From F22 sp963675625 (lineage in GTDB: Bacteria > Bacteroidota > Bacteroidia > Bacteroidales > Bacteroidaceae): a DNA stretch of 64,000 bases. The first letter of the stretch is position 1. Each line of letters opens with the position of its first letter. Location of the stretch: assembly GCA_963675625.1 (NCBI GenBank), contig OY776497.1, positions 930,001 through 994,000 on the forward strand. Direction: 5' to 3'. Made by a program: the position numbers and the translations under genes. The notes beneath the pieces were generated by a model that was not told the origin of the DNA, made no database searches, and worked only from the letters and a program-made list of their open reading frames with translations. Of the stretch, positions 18,798-26,478 are shown in pieces.

Positions 18798-18862
18798 ACT
18801 TGACAAAAACTTGACATTTTCATTTGTTGGAAATTAAACGACAAATGCGAATTATTTGCCAA
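18798..18862. promoter_or_regulatory. Inverted tandem TGTCAAG box with an AAATGCG block
   Basis: CTTGACA-AAAA-CTTGACA (18799-18816) is the reverse complement of the tandem box. AAATGCGAATTATTTGCCAA follows at 18844-18863, a variant of the right half of the 57-bp elements near 46-48 kb. It lies 125-190 bases upstream of the membrane protein gene at 18989 and is a probable operator/promoter for it. Confidence 0.45.
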
Positions 18863-18900
18863 CAACCTCAGCATACAATCTACTTAAAAAAACAATACAT

Positions 18901-18938
18901 TTGGAGCTCAATACGTTGTACGACGTATTGGACTCCAA
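18901..18938 (+). promoter_or_regulatory. Long hairpin in the leader of the membrane protein gene
   Basis: TTGGAG and CAATACGT pair with ACGTATTG and CTCCAA to give a stem of about 16 bp, with one mismatch, one wobble and a 6-base loop. It lies 50 bases before the start at 18989. It could be a leader structure or a terminator of the upstream gene; only a short A-rich run follows, so termination in the + direction is unlikely. Confidence 0.4.
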
Positions 18939-18988
18939 AAATTTCAATGTAATATGCAGAGAAACAACGCATGTAAATAAGAACACCC

Positions 18989-19480
18989 ATGAACAACAGA
19001 CGTACAGCAAGAAAAAAAGATCATATACGCTATGGACTAATCACCATGCTTATCTGGAATATTTTAGTAATCACAGCATATCTAATTGTCTCCAATATAA
19101 AACAAAGATCTATTGCAGCAGAATTGAACGAGAATGGATATATGCTCCTACTATTCCCTATATCTTGGTCTATCATGTGGTATTTCGTAGGGTATCAAAT
19201 GCGTAAAGAGTATGTTGCCGAGAAGACTTATTTCAGAAAATTTGCTTTAGATATGCCCAATAGAGTATACAAAAAAGCATTTAATCAATATTACTCAGCT
19301 AAGTACTGTAAGATGTTGGGGATAGTAAGTCTTATAGGCATACCACTTTATTTACTATATCCATTGCGAGAAGGGATCAACGATTATGTAATAGCAGCTT
19401 GTGTAGCATGTACTGCTTTATTTTATGGCTTATATTTTAAGAACAGACACCACGCGCTGGTGGATAAAATAAAAAAGTAG
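18989..19480 (+). CDS. Hypothetical four-segment membrane protein
   Basis: 163 residues. A basic start (MNNRRTARKKDHIR) precedes membrane segments at about 17-36, 51-70, 109-127 and 131-150, with a charged loop between the second and third. The family is not recognised. A long ORF in another frame (18856-19206) overlaps it, but its composition is not protein-like. The upstream TGTCAAG box and hairpin suggest it shares regulation with the small membrane protein just before it. Confidence 0.65.
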   Translation: MNNRRTARKKDHIRYGLITMLIWNILVITAYLIVSNIKQRSIAAELNENGYMLLLFPISWSIMWYFVGYQMRKEYVAEKTYFRKFALDMPNRVYKKAFNQYYSAKYCKMLGIVSLIGIPLYLLYPLREGINDYVIAACVACTALFYGLYFKNRHHALVDKIKK

Positions 19481-19563
19481 CACTCGCAGCATTATGTATA
19501 CTTATTCGAGTTATCAAAGCTTAAACAAAAATATGTAAGCACCTCACTTTACAACAAAAAATC

Positions 19564-19595
19564 AGGGGCATAGAAGCTAGCGCTTCTATGCCCCT
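19564..19595 (-). terminator. Terminator of the POT/MFS gene
   Basis: A 14-bp perfect stem (AGGGGCATAGAAGC 19564-19577 with its complement 19582-19595) with a 4-base loop. On the minus strand it is followed by GATTTTTTG. It lies between convergent genes and could also serve the + strand gene. Confidence 0.9.
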
Positions 19596-19618
19596 AATTA
19601 TATAAGTATCAAGCTAAA

Positions 19619-21025
19619 CTATTCCCCCTCAGCCTCAACTGTAGTCAGTTTTTTTTTCGCATCAATGCTCGCCGTTACATGTGAAAAGATAAACAGCGCA
19701 ATCGCACTGACTATCCCTACCCCTGCAAAAACAAACCAGATATAATGCGCATGTGCACTAGCCTCTGCCCACGCCTCATGCGATTCGAAAGTCTTTGGAT
19801 CGGGACAATACTTCATCAGCAAGAATCCACTCAATCCAAAGCCTAGGATAGACGATAAGAAACTGTGTAAATGGCTAAAACCTAAGTACAACCCTTCTTC
19901 GCCTTTGGGTGCTTGAAAAGAGAAATATTCTAGATAACGCGGAGAGATAAAACACTCGGCAAGCCCTTGTACGATGATACCCAAAATCATCATCACAGTA
20001 ATACTAGACATCCCCAGAATAGTCGCCGAACCTAGAAGATTGCCCGTAGCCATCAACAAAGCCGAGATAGGTATCAAACACATACCCACCATAATAGAAG
20101 TCAACGCCTTAAACTTAGACATCATCTGCGTGATGGTTCCTACAGCAAGTACGACAACCAATGGGTTGACATTGGCAATCCATCCTGGCTTGGCAGCATC
20201 ACCAGCCATACGAATCACATACTTAGGCATAGTGGCATATAGTTGATGTTGAACCATCCAAAATCCAGTAACGATAAGGATCAAGGTCAACAAACGACCA
20301 TTGCTCAATACACGCACAAAACCCTGACCGATTTCTTTCATGCTCTTACCAGCACCTTCAGTATGAGTTGACTTATAAAACAGCACAATAGCTATCAAAG
20401 CGATACATGTCATCGTAGCACTAAAATAGTTGATCCAGATATACCCCTTATCACCCAATGCAGTGCGCAGAGGATCCACCACTGTCTTGCCAGTAAAAGC
20501 ACCAATATTGACTAGCATATAGAAAATACCATATCCTTTGGCACGATTTTCGGGAGTTGTCTCACGTGCTACAGAGCCCGAAATGATAGACTTGATAAAA
20601 CTACCACCCACCATCAAGATTAGCAAGATAGGAGTGATCAACCATTTTTCAGAGCTCTCTATCAACCCAGTAAACTGCGTATCTGCACCAGCATAGTTGA
20701 CTAGTCCAGCACTTTCTAAGAAAGTAGGCAATGCCCCAAGCCCTAGATAACCAACAGTCAACAGGCTAAAAGCCAAAATCATAGACTGACGAAAGCCGAT
20801 CTTATCGGCATACGCTCCAGAAAACATAGGTAAAAGATACAACCCTCCTGAGAAGAGTCCAGAGATCATACTGGCTTCCACATCATTGAAGCCTAGAATG
20901 TTTGAAAGATACAAAGTGAGCACGATGAAAATGGCATAATAAGCCATGCGCTCGAATAGTTCCACAGTATTTGCAACCCAGAAAGGGCGAGAAAATCCCT
21001 TCAGGGACGTAAAATAATTGGCCAT
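19619..21025 (-). CDS. MFS transporter of the POT/peptide-transporter type
   Basis: 468 residues, about 12 to 14 membrane helices. The N-terminus (FWVANTVELFERMAYYAIFI) has the E-x-x-E-R-x-x-Y-Y pattern of proton-coupled oligopeptide transporters (usual form ExERFxYY), supporting peptide uptake; the rest fits the MFS more generally. GSFIKSIISGSVARETTPEN also resembles the POT signature region. It is transcribed alone, divergent from the O-acylation operon, with a strong terminator. Peptide transport is probable, not certain. Confidence 0.75.
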   Translation of the reverse strand: MANYFTSLKGFSRPFWVANTVELFERMAYYAIFIVLTLYLSNILGFNDVEASMISGLFSGGLYLLPMFSGAYADKIGFRQSMILAFSLLTVGYLGLGALPTFLESAGLVNYAGADTQFTGLIESSEKWLITPILLILMVGGSFIKSIISGSVARETTPENRAKGYGIFYMLVNIGAFTGKTVVDPLRTALGDKGYIWINYFSATMTCIALIAIVLFYKSTHTEGAGKSMKEIGQGFVRVLSNGRLLTLILIVTGFWMVQHQLYATMPKYVIRMAGDAAKPGWIANVNPLVVVLAVGTITQMMSKFKALTSIMVGMCLIPISALLMATGNLLGSATILGMSSITVMMILGIIVQGLAECFISPRYLEYFSFQAPKGEEGLYLGFSHLHSFLSSILGFGLSGFLLMKYCPDPKTFESHEAWAEASAHAHYIWFVFAGVGIVSAIALFIFSHVTASIDAKKKLTTVEAEGE

Positions 21026-21092
21026 AAGCGGTCGATTGAATGTATTTGGTTTAGTAAATCAAATTGCGGGCACTAAGATACAAAAAAAAATC

Positions 21093-21100
21093 GTATTTTT
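21093..21100 (+). promoter_or_regulatory. -7 element TATTTTTG upstream of the O-acylation operon
   Basis: Exact TAnnTTTG match 18 bases before the first SGNH start codon. A one-mismatch -7 for the divergent transporter, TATCTTAG, lies on the minus strand at 21072-21079, so the two genes share a compact 93-base promoter region. Confidence 0.5.
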
Positions 21101-21118
21101 GTCGGTAAAATTTAGCGC

Positions 21119-22618
21119 ATGAAGAATTATCTGAATCAAGTCGTACAATTAGTAATCCTCGTCATTGGAGGGTTAATACTGCTGTATTGGCTGCCACCGA
21201 TGCAATTGATGGGGATCCAATTAAGACCCGTCGATATACTCTCGGATATACGAGTATCTACTCCCGAAGATGCTCCAAGCGACCTTTTAGCATCCACCAA
21301 GACATGGCAACCAGATACCGCATTGCCCGAAGAAGAGGAAAAAGAAGCTAAGGAAGAAGACAAGACAACAGACACCCCTATTGTCCATGAGCCTTCTGCA
21401 CCAACTTATATATCAGAACGTCTACGCGAACATCTAGCCACATGCACTCCCCCACAAGGAGTAACCCCCATCGTGGACTATGCCGACAGTTTGGAAAGAG
21501 GCATGAAACCTTTCTACAATGCTCTTCAAAAGTTAGCTCAAAAAAGACGCCCAGTGCGCATTGCTTACTATGGCGATTCCTTTATTCAAGGAGATATTCT
21601 AACCGCCGATTTACGCATGTTCTTACAAGAAGAATATGGTGGCGCAGGAGTTGGCTTTATGGATATAGCCAATGCCTTCCCTCGATTTCGCCGATCGGTC
21701 ATCCACAGTTTTAATGGTTGGAAAAGCCATATGTTTTCCGATACGATAGATTTCTATCGCGATGCACAGAGTCTGAACGGCCGCTATTTCTGCCCCGACT
21801 CACTGGCCTATATTCAACTCAAAGGACAAAAAAAGCGATACGCACACCTAGACAGTTGCCAACGCTCTCAAATATTCTTTCAAAATAACCGACCATTTCA
21901 TTTGACAGCCAGTGTCAATGGACATATTCTGAAAGATTTCTCAATCGAGCCCAACAAACAGATGCAGTCGCGCACCATCGTATCGCCTATGCAGCGTGTG
22001 CGATGGACTGTTCACGCAGAAGCACATAACGATTCATTGCCATCACTCAGATTTTATGGAGTGACCATGGAAGATACCACAGGCATCATTCTCGATAATT
22101 TGGCCATGCAAGGATCGGCTGGGGTGCATCTAGCTACTTTGCCTTATGCCACAATGAAGCGTTTCGACCAAGAACGCCCATACGATTTAATCGTATTGCA
22201 ATACGGACTGAATGTCGCAACGAGAAACGTGACAAATTATACCTACTATGTACACATGATGAGCCGCATTATCCGTCGATTAAAAAAGCAATATCCAGAA
22301 GCTGGTTTCTTGCTTGTCGGTATAGGAGATCGCGAATATAAAGATGGTAATGGAGATCTGCGCACCATGCCTGGCGTACTTAGTTTGATGGAATACCAAA
22401 AAGAAATTGCCCAAGAAAACCACATCGCCTTTTGGGATATGTACCAGGCAATGGGTGGCGAGGGCAGCATTGTTGAGATGGTCAATCATAAACCAGCATT
22501 GGCCAACCAAGACTACACACATATTAATTTCTTAGGCGGCAAGCGTATCGCACGTCTGCTGTTTAATTCATTGGAATATGGAAAAAAACATTATGACCAG
22601 ATTACACAAGATATGTAA
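21119..22618 (+). CDS. Membrane-anchored SGNH/GDSL hydrolase-fold protein
   Basis: 499 residues. One N-terminal membrane segment (about 8-25) is followed by a charged linker (Glu/Lys-rich, about 65-85) and an SGNH domain from about 145. Block I is YYGDSFIQGD, with the likely nucleophile Ser154; FLLVGIGDRE is a possible block III and DYTHINFLGGKR supplies the C-terminal Asp/His. It faces the periplasm and probably transfers or removes acyl groups on a surface glycan, because an SGNH protein and an MBOAT acyltransferase follow directly. It overlaps the next gene by 26 bases. Confidence 0.8.
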   Translation: MKNYLNQVVQLVILVIGGLILLYWLPPMQLMGIQLRPVDILSDIRVSTPEDAPSDLLASTKTWQPDTALPEEEEKEAKEEDKTTDTPIVHEPSAPTYISERLREHLATCTPPQGVTPIVDYADSLERGMKPFYNALQKLAQKRRPVRIAYYGDSFIQGDILTADLRMFLQEEYGGAGVGFMDIANAFPRFRRSVIHSFNGWKSHMFSDTIDFYRDAQSLNGRYFCPDSLAYIQLKGQKKRYAHLDSCQRSQIFFQNNRPFHLTASVNGHILKDFSIEPNKQMQSRTIVSPMQRVRWTVHAEAHNDSLPSLRFYGVTMEDTTGIILDNLAMQGSAGVHLATLPYATMKRFDQERPYDLIVLQYGLNVATRNVTNYTYYVHMMSRIIRRLKKQYPEAGFLLVGIGDREYKDGNGDLRTMPGVLSLMEYQKEIAQENHIAFWDMYQAMGGEGSIVEMVNHKPALANQDYTHINFLGGKRIARLLFNSLEYGKKHYDQITQDM

Positions 22619-23495
22619 ATACACACTGCTTGTCATTTGTCTTATGCCAATAACCGTTTTATTGGCTCAAGACAGGCTGCCTGCCAGTGCTGTAATAATG
22701 GATCAAGCACAGCCTGCTAAGCGATTGCCCTTTTTGGGACGCACACGCAAAGTGCCTATTTTACCGATTGATTTGCCCAAACCATTTAGTGATACGATAC
22801 CTAATATCATTCGAGACAATGGAGAACCATTACACGCACTGTGGCAACGACTATCCATGACTCGTTTGGGCATTACACTCGATTCTATGCGTATTGTACA
22901 TATTGGTGATAGCCATATCCGCGGGCATATTTTTCCACAAACCACAGGAGGACTTCTCACCGAAGCTTTTGGTCCTATAGCTTATAAAGATTTTGGGATT
23001 AATGGAGCAACTTGCAAATCGTATCTCAAATCGGGACTACTCAATAAAGTGGCTCAAATTCATCCCGATATGGTCATTATGTCTTTTGGAACCAACGAAA
23101 GCCACGATAGAAACTATCGCAGCAATGTGCACGAGAAACAAATGGATGAGTTGCTACAAGCTATTCGTGCCCGCATGCCTCATGCCCCCATCATCATGAC
23201 GACACCTCCTGGGTCATATATCAGACGGTATAGTCGTAGACGAGGTCGATACTACATCGTCAACACTAGGACCATCAAAGTAGCCAATGCCATCCGTGAC
23301 TTTGCCAAGACGAAGCATCTCGCCCTATGGGATCTCTACGCCCTTGCGGGCAACAAGCAGGCATGTATCAACTGGAACAAAGCGGCATTGATGCGCCATG
23401 ACCACATCCACTATTATAGTGATGGCTATAAACTGCAAGGAGAATTGTTTTATGATGCTATCATCAATACCTACAACCAAAATATGGCTTACTAA
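22593..23495 (+). CDS. Secreted SGNH/GDSL hydrolase-fold protein
   Basis: 300 residues from the ATG at 22593; an ATG at 22578 adds five residues. A signal peptide (LLVICLMPITVLLAQ) precedes an SGNH domain with IGDSHIRGH (nucleophile Ser), SFGTNESHD (the GxND-like block III) and RHDHIHYYSDGY (catalytic Asp and His). All catalytic blocks look intact. It is the second SGNH protein in the operon, so the pair may act in sequence or on two substrates with the MBOAT protein, in the manner of alginate or peptidoglycan O-acetylation systems (PatA/PatB, AlgI/AlgJ/AlgX). Confidence 0.82.
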   Translation: MTRLHKICKYTLLVICLMPITVLLAQDRLPASAVIMDQAQPAKRLPFLGRTRKVPILPIDLPKPFSDTIPNIIRDNGEPLHALWQRLSMTRLGITLDSMRIVHIGDSHIRGHIFPQTTGGLLTEAFGPIAYKDFGINGATCKSYLKSGLLNKVAQIHPDMVIMSFGTNESHDRNYRSNVHEKQMDELLQAIRARMPHAPIIMTTPPGSYIRRYSRRRGRYYIVNTRTIKVANAIRDFAKTKHLALWDLYALAGNKQACINWNKAALMRHDHIHYYSDGYKLQGELFYDAIINTYNQNMAY

Positions 23496-23496
23496 T

Positions 23497-24993
23497 ATGA
23501 ATCTACTCATTGCAAACAATTCTTGGACATCTCATCTGGGCAATCTATTATGCTACGATCCTACCCAACCTATTCTGTTTAATAGTGGATTGTTCTTGTG
23601 GCTATTTGCAGGATTTATATTGATATATTATCTCCTGAGAAAGCAGTTGCCTATGCGTCTGCTATTTGTCACCGCATTCTCATACTACTTCTATTACAAA
23701 AGTAGTGGATTCTTCTTTTTCTTATTGGCCATTGTAACGATTAGTGACTTCTTGATAGCCAAGAAAATGGCACAGATCTCAGACAAGACCAAACGAAAAT
23801 TATTGGTGACTCTCAGCTTGATCATTAACCTCGGCATGCTGGGCTATTTCAAGTACACCAATTTCTTGGGACACCTAGTAGCAGACCTTATCAACAACCC
23901 ATTCCACGACTTGAATATCTTCTTGCCTGTAGGCATCTCATTCTTTACTTTCCAATCGCTATCCTATACTATCGATGTATATAGAGAAGACATTAAACCT
24001 CTATCTAATCTACTAGACTATGCCTTCTATGTGAGTTTCTTTCCTCAACTCGTAGCTGGTCCCATCGTCCGTGCCCGCGATTTCATTCCGCAGATACGCC
24101 AACCGCTGATGGTCACTAAAGTAATGCTGGGGCAAGGATTATTCTTTATCCTCTGTGGAGCCATTAAAAAAGTCATTATCTCCGATTATATCAGCGTCAA
24201 CTTTGTAGAACGTATCTTTGAGAACCCTACCCTCTACTCGGGTCTGGAGAATCTATTGGGTGTCTATGGCTATGCCTTACAAATTTATTGCGACTTCTCG
24301 GGATATAGCGATATGGCCATCGGCCTAGCCTTGCTACTGGGATTCCGCTTTCCGATCAACTTCAATTCCCCATATCGCTCGTTAGACATCACCGATTTCT
24401 GGCGTCGTTGGCATATCTCCTTATCGAGCTGGTTACGCGATTACCTCTACATCTCCTTGGGGGGAAACCGCAAGGGAAAGTTCCGTCAATATCTCAACCT
24501 CATTATCACCATGTTCTTAGGTGGACTATGGCACGGGGCATCGCTCAACTTTGTCTTCTGGGGCTTGCTGCACGGCATCGCTTTGGCCATTCATAAAGTG
24601 TGGATGAAGCTAATGGGTATCAAAAAAGGCACGGTACTCCCTGCATGGCGACGTGTGCTAGGTATCGTTATCACTTTTCACTTCGTGTGTTTCTGCTGGA
24701 TATTCTTTCGCAATACCAGCTTTCAGAACTCACACGACATGATTGCGCAGATTACCACCGCCTTTCACCCCGAACTCTTATCACAAGTCATAACAGGTTA
24801 TTGGCGAGTATTGGCCATGATGCTTCTTGGCTACCTGATTCACTTTATTCCACGTCCTTGGAAAGATACAGCAGCGACCCAACTCACCAATATGCCATTG
24901 ATTGCCAAAGCGGTCGTCATGCTCGTCGTGATATGGGTCATTATTCAGATGCGTAGCACAGATATTCAACCCTTTATCTACTTCCAATTCTAA
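23497..24993 (+). CDS. MBOAT-family membrane O-acyltransferase (AlgI/DltB-like)
   Basis: 498 residues from the ATG at 23497, which follows the previous stop by one base; an upstream in-frame ATG lies inside that gene. It has 10 or more membrane helices. The MBOAT core is FWRRWHISLSSWLRDYLYIS and later GGLWHGASLNFVFWG, with the invariant catalytic His in LWHG. This protein moves an acyl group, usually acetyl, across the inner membrane for the SGNH partners. Gene order SGNH-SGNH-MBOAT supports surface-polysaccharide O-acetylation. The stop codon overlaps the next start by one base. Confidence 0.9.
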   Translation: MNLLIANNSWTSHLGNLLCYDPTQPILFNSGLFLWLFAGFILIYYLLRKQLPMRLLFVTAFSYYFYYKSSGFFFFLLAIVTISDFLIAKKMAQISDKTKRKLLVTLSLIINLGMLGYFKYTNFLGHLVADLINNPFHDLNIFLPVGISFFTFQSLSYTIDVYREDIKPLSNLLDYAFYVSFFPQLVAGPIVRARDFIPQIRQPLMVTKVMLGQGLFFILCGAIKKVIISDYISVNFVERIFENPTLYSGLENLLGVYGYALQIYCDFSGYSDMAIGLALLLGFRFPINFNSPYRSLDITDFWRRWHISLSSWLRDYLYISLGGNRKGKFRQYLNLIITMFLGGLWHGASLNFVFWGLLHGIALAIHKVWMKLMGIKKGTVLPAWRRVLGIVITFHFVCFCWIFFRNTSFQNSHDMIAQITTAFHPELLSQVITGYWRVLAMMLLGYLIHFIPRPWKDTAATQLTNMPLIAKAVVMLVVIWVIIQMRSTDIQPFIYFQF

Positions 24994-25658
24994 TGACTAC
25001 CCTACAAGCCCATAAGACCCTAGAGCAACTGCTAGAAGCTGTGCGCAACCATTCCACCATGCCCAACGATTCGGCCTTGGTGAATATGGCACAGCACTAC
25101 ATGCAGGTCGAACAAATACACCATGACGAAATGGTGTGGAGTCGTTTTACCCTCGTATGCATCATCGCCGCCATTAACCTTGTGGCAGCTTGGATCATAC
25201 TCACCATCCGTTATCGAAAGGATCTCAAGATACAAGAAGAAAAAAGGAAACGTCTCTTAATGGAACAACAGCTCCTAGAACAAGCAGGCATTGGTGAGCC
25301 TGTGGGCAGCGAAGGCTTGGAAGCCTTAAAAGCCTCCTCCATCTACCTGCAAATACTGGATTGTTTAGATAAAGGAGATCGTCCACTATCTGAGGACGAA
25401 TGGGAACAGTTTAAAGAAACCTTTCAGGAAGCCCTACCCTATTTCCGTACTAAGTTGCTGGACTTTCATCCTAAGCTCAGTCTGATACAGTATAGAATAT
25501 GTATCTTGGTGAAATGTGAATTAGCGCCAGTGCAAATCGCACAACTTGTTGGGCGTTCCAAGTCGGCAATAAGTATGGCGCGTAGTGAGTTGTATCTCCG
25601 CATCACTGGCGAGAAAGGTACACCTAGTCAACTGGATAAGCTGATGAAAGGGTTTTAA
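24993..25658 (+). CDS. Membrane-anchored HTH regulator at the end of the O-acylation operon
   Basis: 221 residues. A single membrane helix (about 48-70) separates a short N-terminal part from a coiled-coil stretch (RKDLKIQEEKRKRLLMEQQL) and a C-terminal winged or LuxR-like HTH domain of about 90 residues (LSLIQYRICILVKCELAPVQ, VGRSKSAISMARSELY). The C-terminus is homologous to that of the TPR regulator at 35991. Such membrane-tethered HTH proteins occur in Bacteroidota; the DNA target is unknown. It starts inside the MBOAT stop codon, so it is translated with the acyltransferase. The last 79 codons are duplicated at 30080. Confidence 0.75.
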   Translation: MTTLQAHKTLEQLLEAVRNHSTMPNDSALVNMAQHYMQVEQIHHDEMVWSRFTLVCIIAAINLVAAWIILTIRYRKDLKIQEEKRKRLLMEQQLLEQAGIGEPVGSEGLEALKASSIYLQILDCLDKGDRPLSEDEWEQFKETFQEALPYFRTKLLDFHPKLSLIQYRICILVKCELAPVQIAQLVGRSKSAISMARSELYLRITGEKGTPSQLDKLMKGF

Positions 25659-25727
25659 TGTATTGGGGCTATCAGATACGTTTCCCCCGCCCTAGAGAGA
25701 AAAGGCGAGGGAATGACATAGAGATTA
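25421..25727. repeat. 307-bp direct repeat, left copy
   Basis: This stretch covers the last 79 codons of the membrane HTH regulator and about 70 downstream bases. It matches 30080-30386 along its whole length. In the coding part there are four differences, all third-position and silent, plus TAA versus TAG at the stop; the downstream part is more divergent. The two copies bracket the GLPGLI and barrel genes. Confidence 0.9.
25684..25711. terminator. Hairpin between convergent genes
   Basis: CCCCCGCC (25684-25691) pairs with GGCGAGGG (25704-25711) with one mismatch. The second copy of the duplication has a perfect 8-bp version (30341-30348 with 30363-30370). Compensation of this kind suggests a functional terminator, although no long T tract follows. 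Confidence 0.45.
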
Positions 25728-25754
25728 CGTAAGCAGCATAGTCAAACTATACTG

Positions 25755-26462
25755 CTAATTTCTTTTCATCATTTCTACACGTTTTTTCATCATATCCGAG
25801 AAGTCTTGTTTGGATATCTCAGTGCCAGTTGTAGGTTTAGTGATGACATGATTGACCTTTTGATCAATCTTGGTGGCAGTGTAGATCATATTACTATCTG
25901 AATATTTCAATACCAAACCATCAAGGCCAGTCGCTATAGGTTCATCGCGTACTGGAATTTGTTTGGTATACCAAGCTATGCTTTTACCATCAAGAGAAAC
26001 CGCCTTCTTGCATTCAAAACCTAATATTATCTGATTCTTTCCTTTTTCTACTTTAAATTTTGTACTAGTCAAACTATCAGTTACCAGAAAGTTCTTGCCA
26101 AATGCCGTAGTTTGACTCAGGATACAGTTAGTTTGATGATTTTTGTATGTACAGTTTTTAGCTTGCTTTTTCATTGCCGCGCCTACATCTATAGTCTGTC
26201 CCATGAAAATCACTACCATATCTCCTTCGGGAGGTAATACACGAAATTCACTCTGACCATCTTTATATGCCAATTCATACTGTAGAACAACATCTTTGTA
26301 CGCTTGAGCTAAACTGCTACGCATCTCCTTGTTAAGACCTGATTCTATAAAGACATCAGGGGAATTTGTGTTATACTTTGCGCTATACGTCACGGTTAAT
26401 TCTTGTGCTGAAACCAATGAGGACAGCATCAATAAAATCACAGCTAATAATTCCTTTTTCAT
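25755..26462 (-). CDS. GLPGLI-family protein
   Basis: 235 residues with a signal peptide (LLAVILLMLSSLVSAQ). The central family signature is present as ATGLDGLVLKYSD, a variant of GLPGLI, preceded by FECKKAVSLDGKSIAWYTKQ, the usual C-K-x-A strand. GLPGLI proteins are Bacteroidota-specific secreted or periplasmic proteins of unknown function, often encoded beside barrel proteins with a carboxypeptidase-regulatory domain. That holds here: it starts 16 bases after the stop of the 872-residue barrel gene, so the two form an operon. Confidence 0.85.
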   Translation of the reverse strand: MKKELLAVILLMLSSLVSAQELTVTYSAKYNTNSPDVFIESGLNKEMRSSLAQAYKDVVLQYELAYKDGQSEFRVLPPEGDMVVIFMGQTIDVGAAMKKQAKNCTYKNHQTNCILSQTTAFGKNFLVTDSLTSTKFKVEKGKNQIILGFECKKAVSLDGKSIAWYTKQIPVRDEPIATGLDGLVLKYSDSNMIYTATKIDQKVNHVITKPTTGTEISKQDFSDMMKKRVEMMKRN

Positions 26463-26478
26463 TGTTTTGTTTTTTTGA

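Noticed and set aside
18799..18816. TTGACA as a sigma-70 -35 element
   Set aside because: Bacteroidota promoters use -33 TTTG and -7 TAnnTTTG. The TTGACA words here occur as exact tandem pairs and fit an operator better.
18856..19206. 116-codon + ORF overlapping the membrane protein at 18989
   Set aside because: The overlapping frame encodes clear membrane segments; this one has no domain or start context and spans a hairpin.
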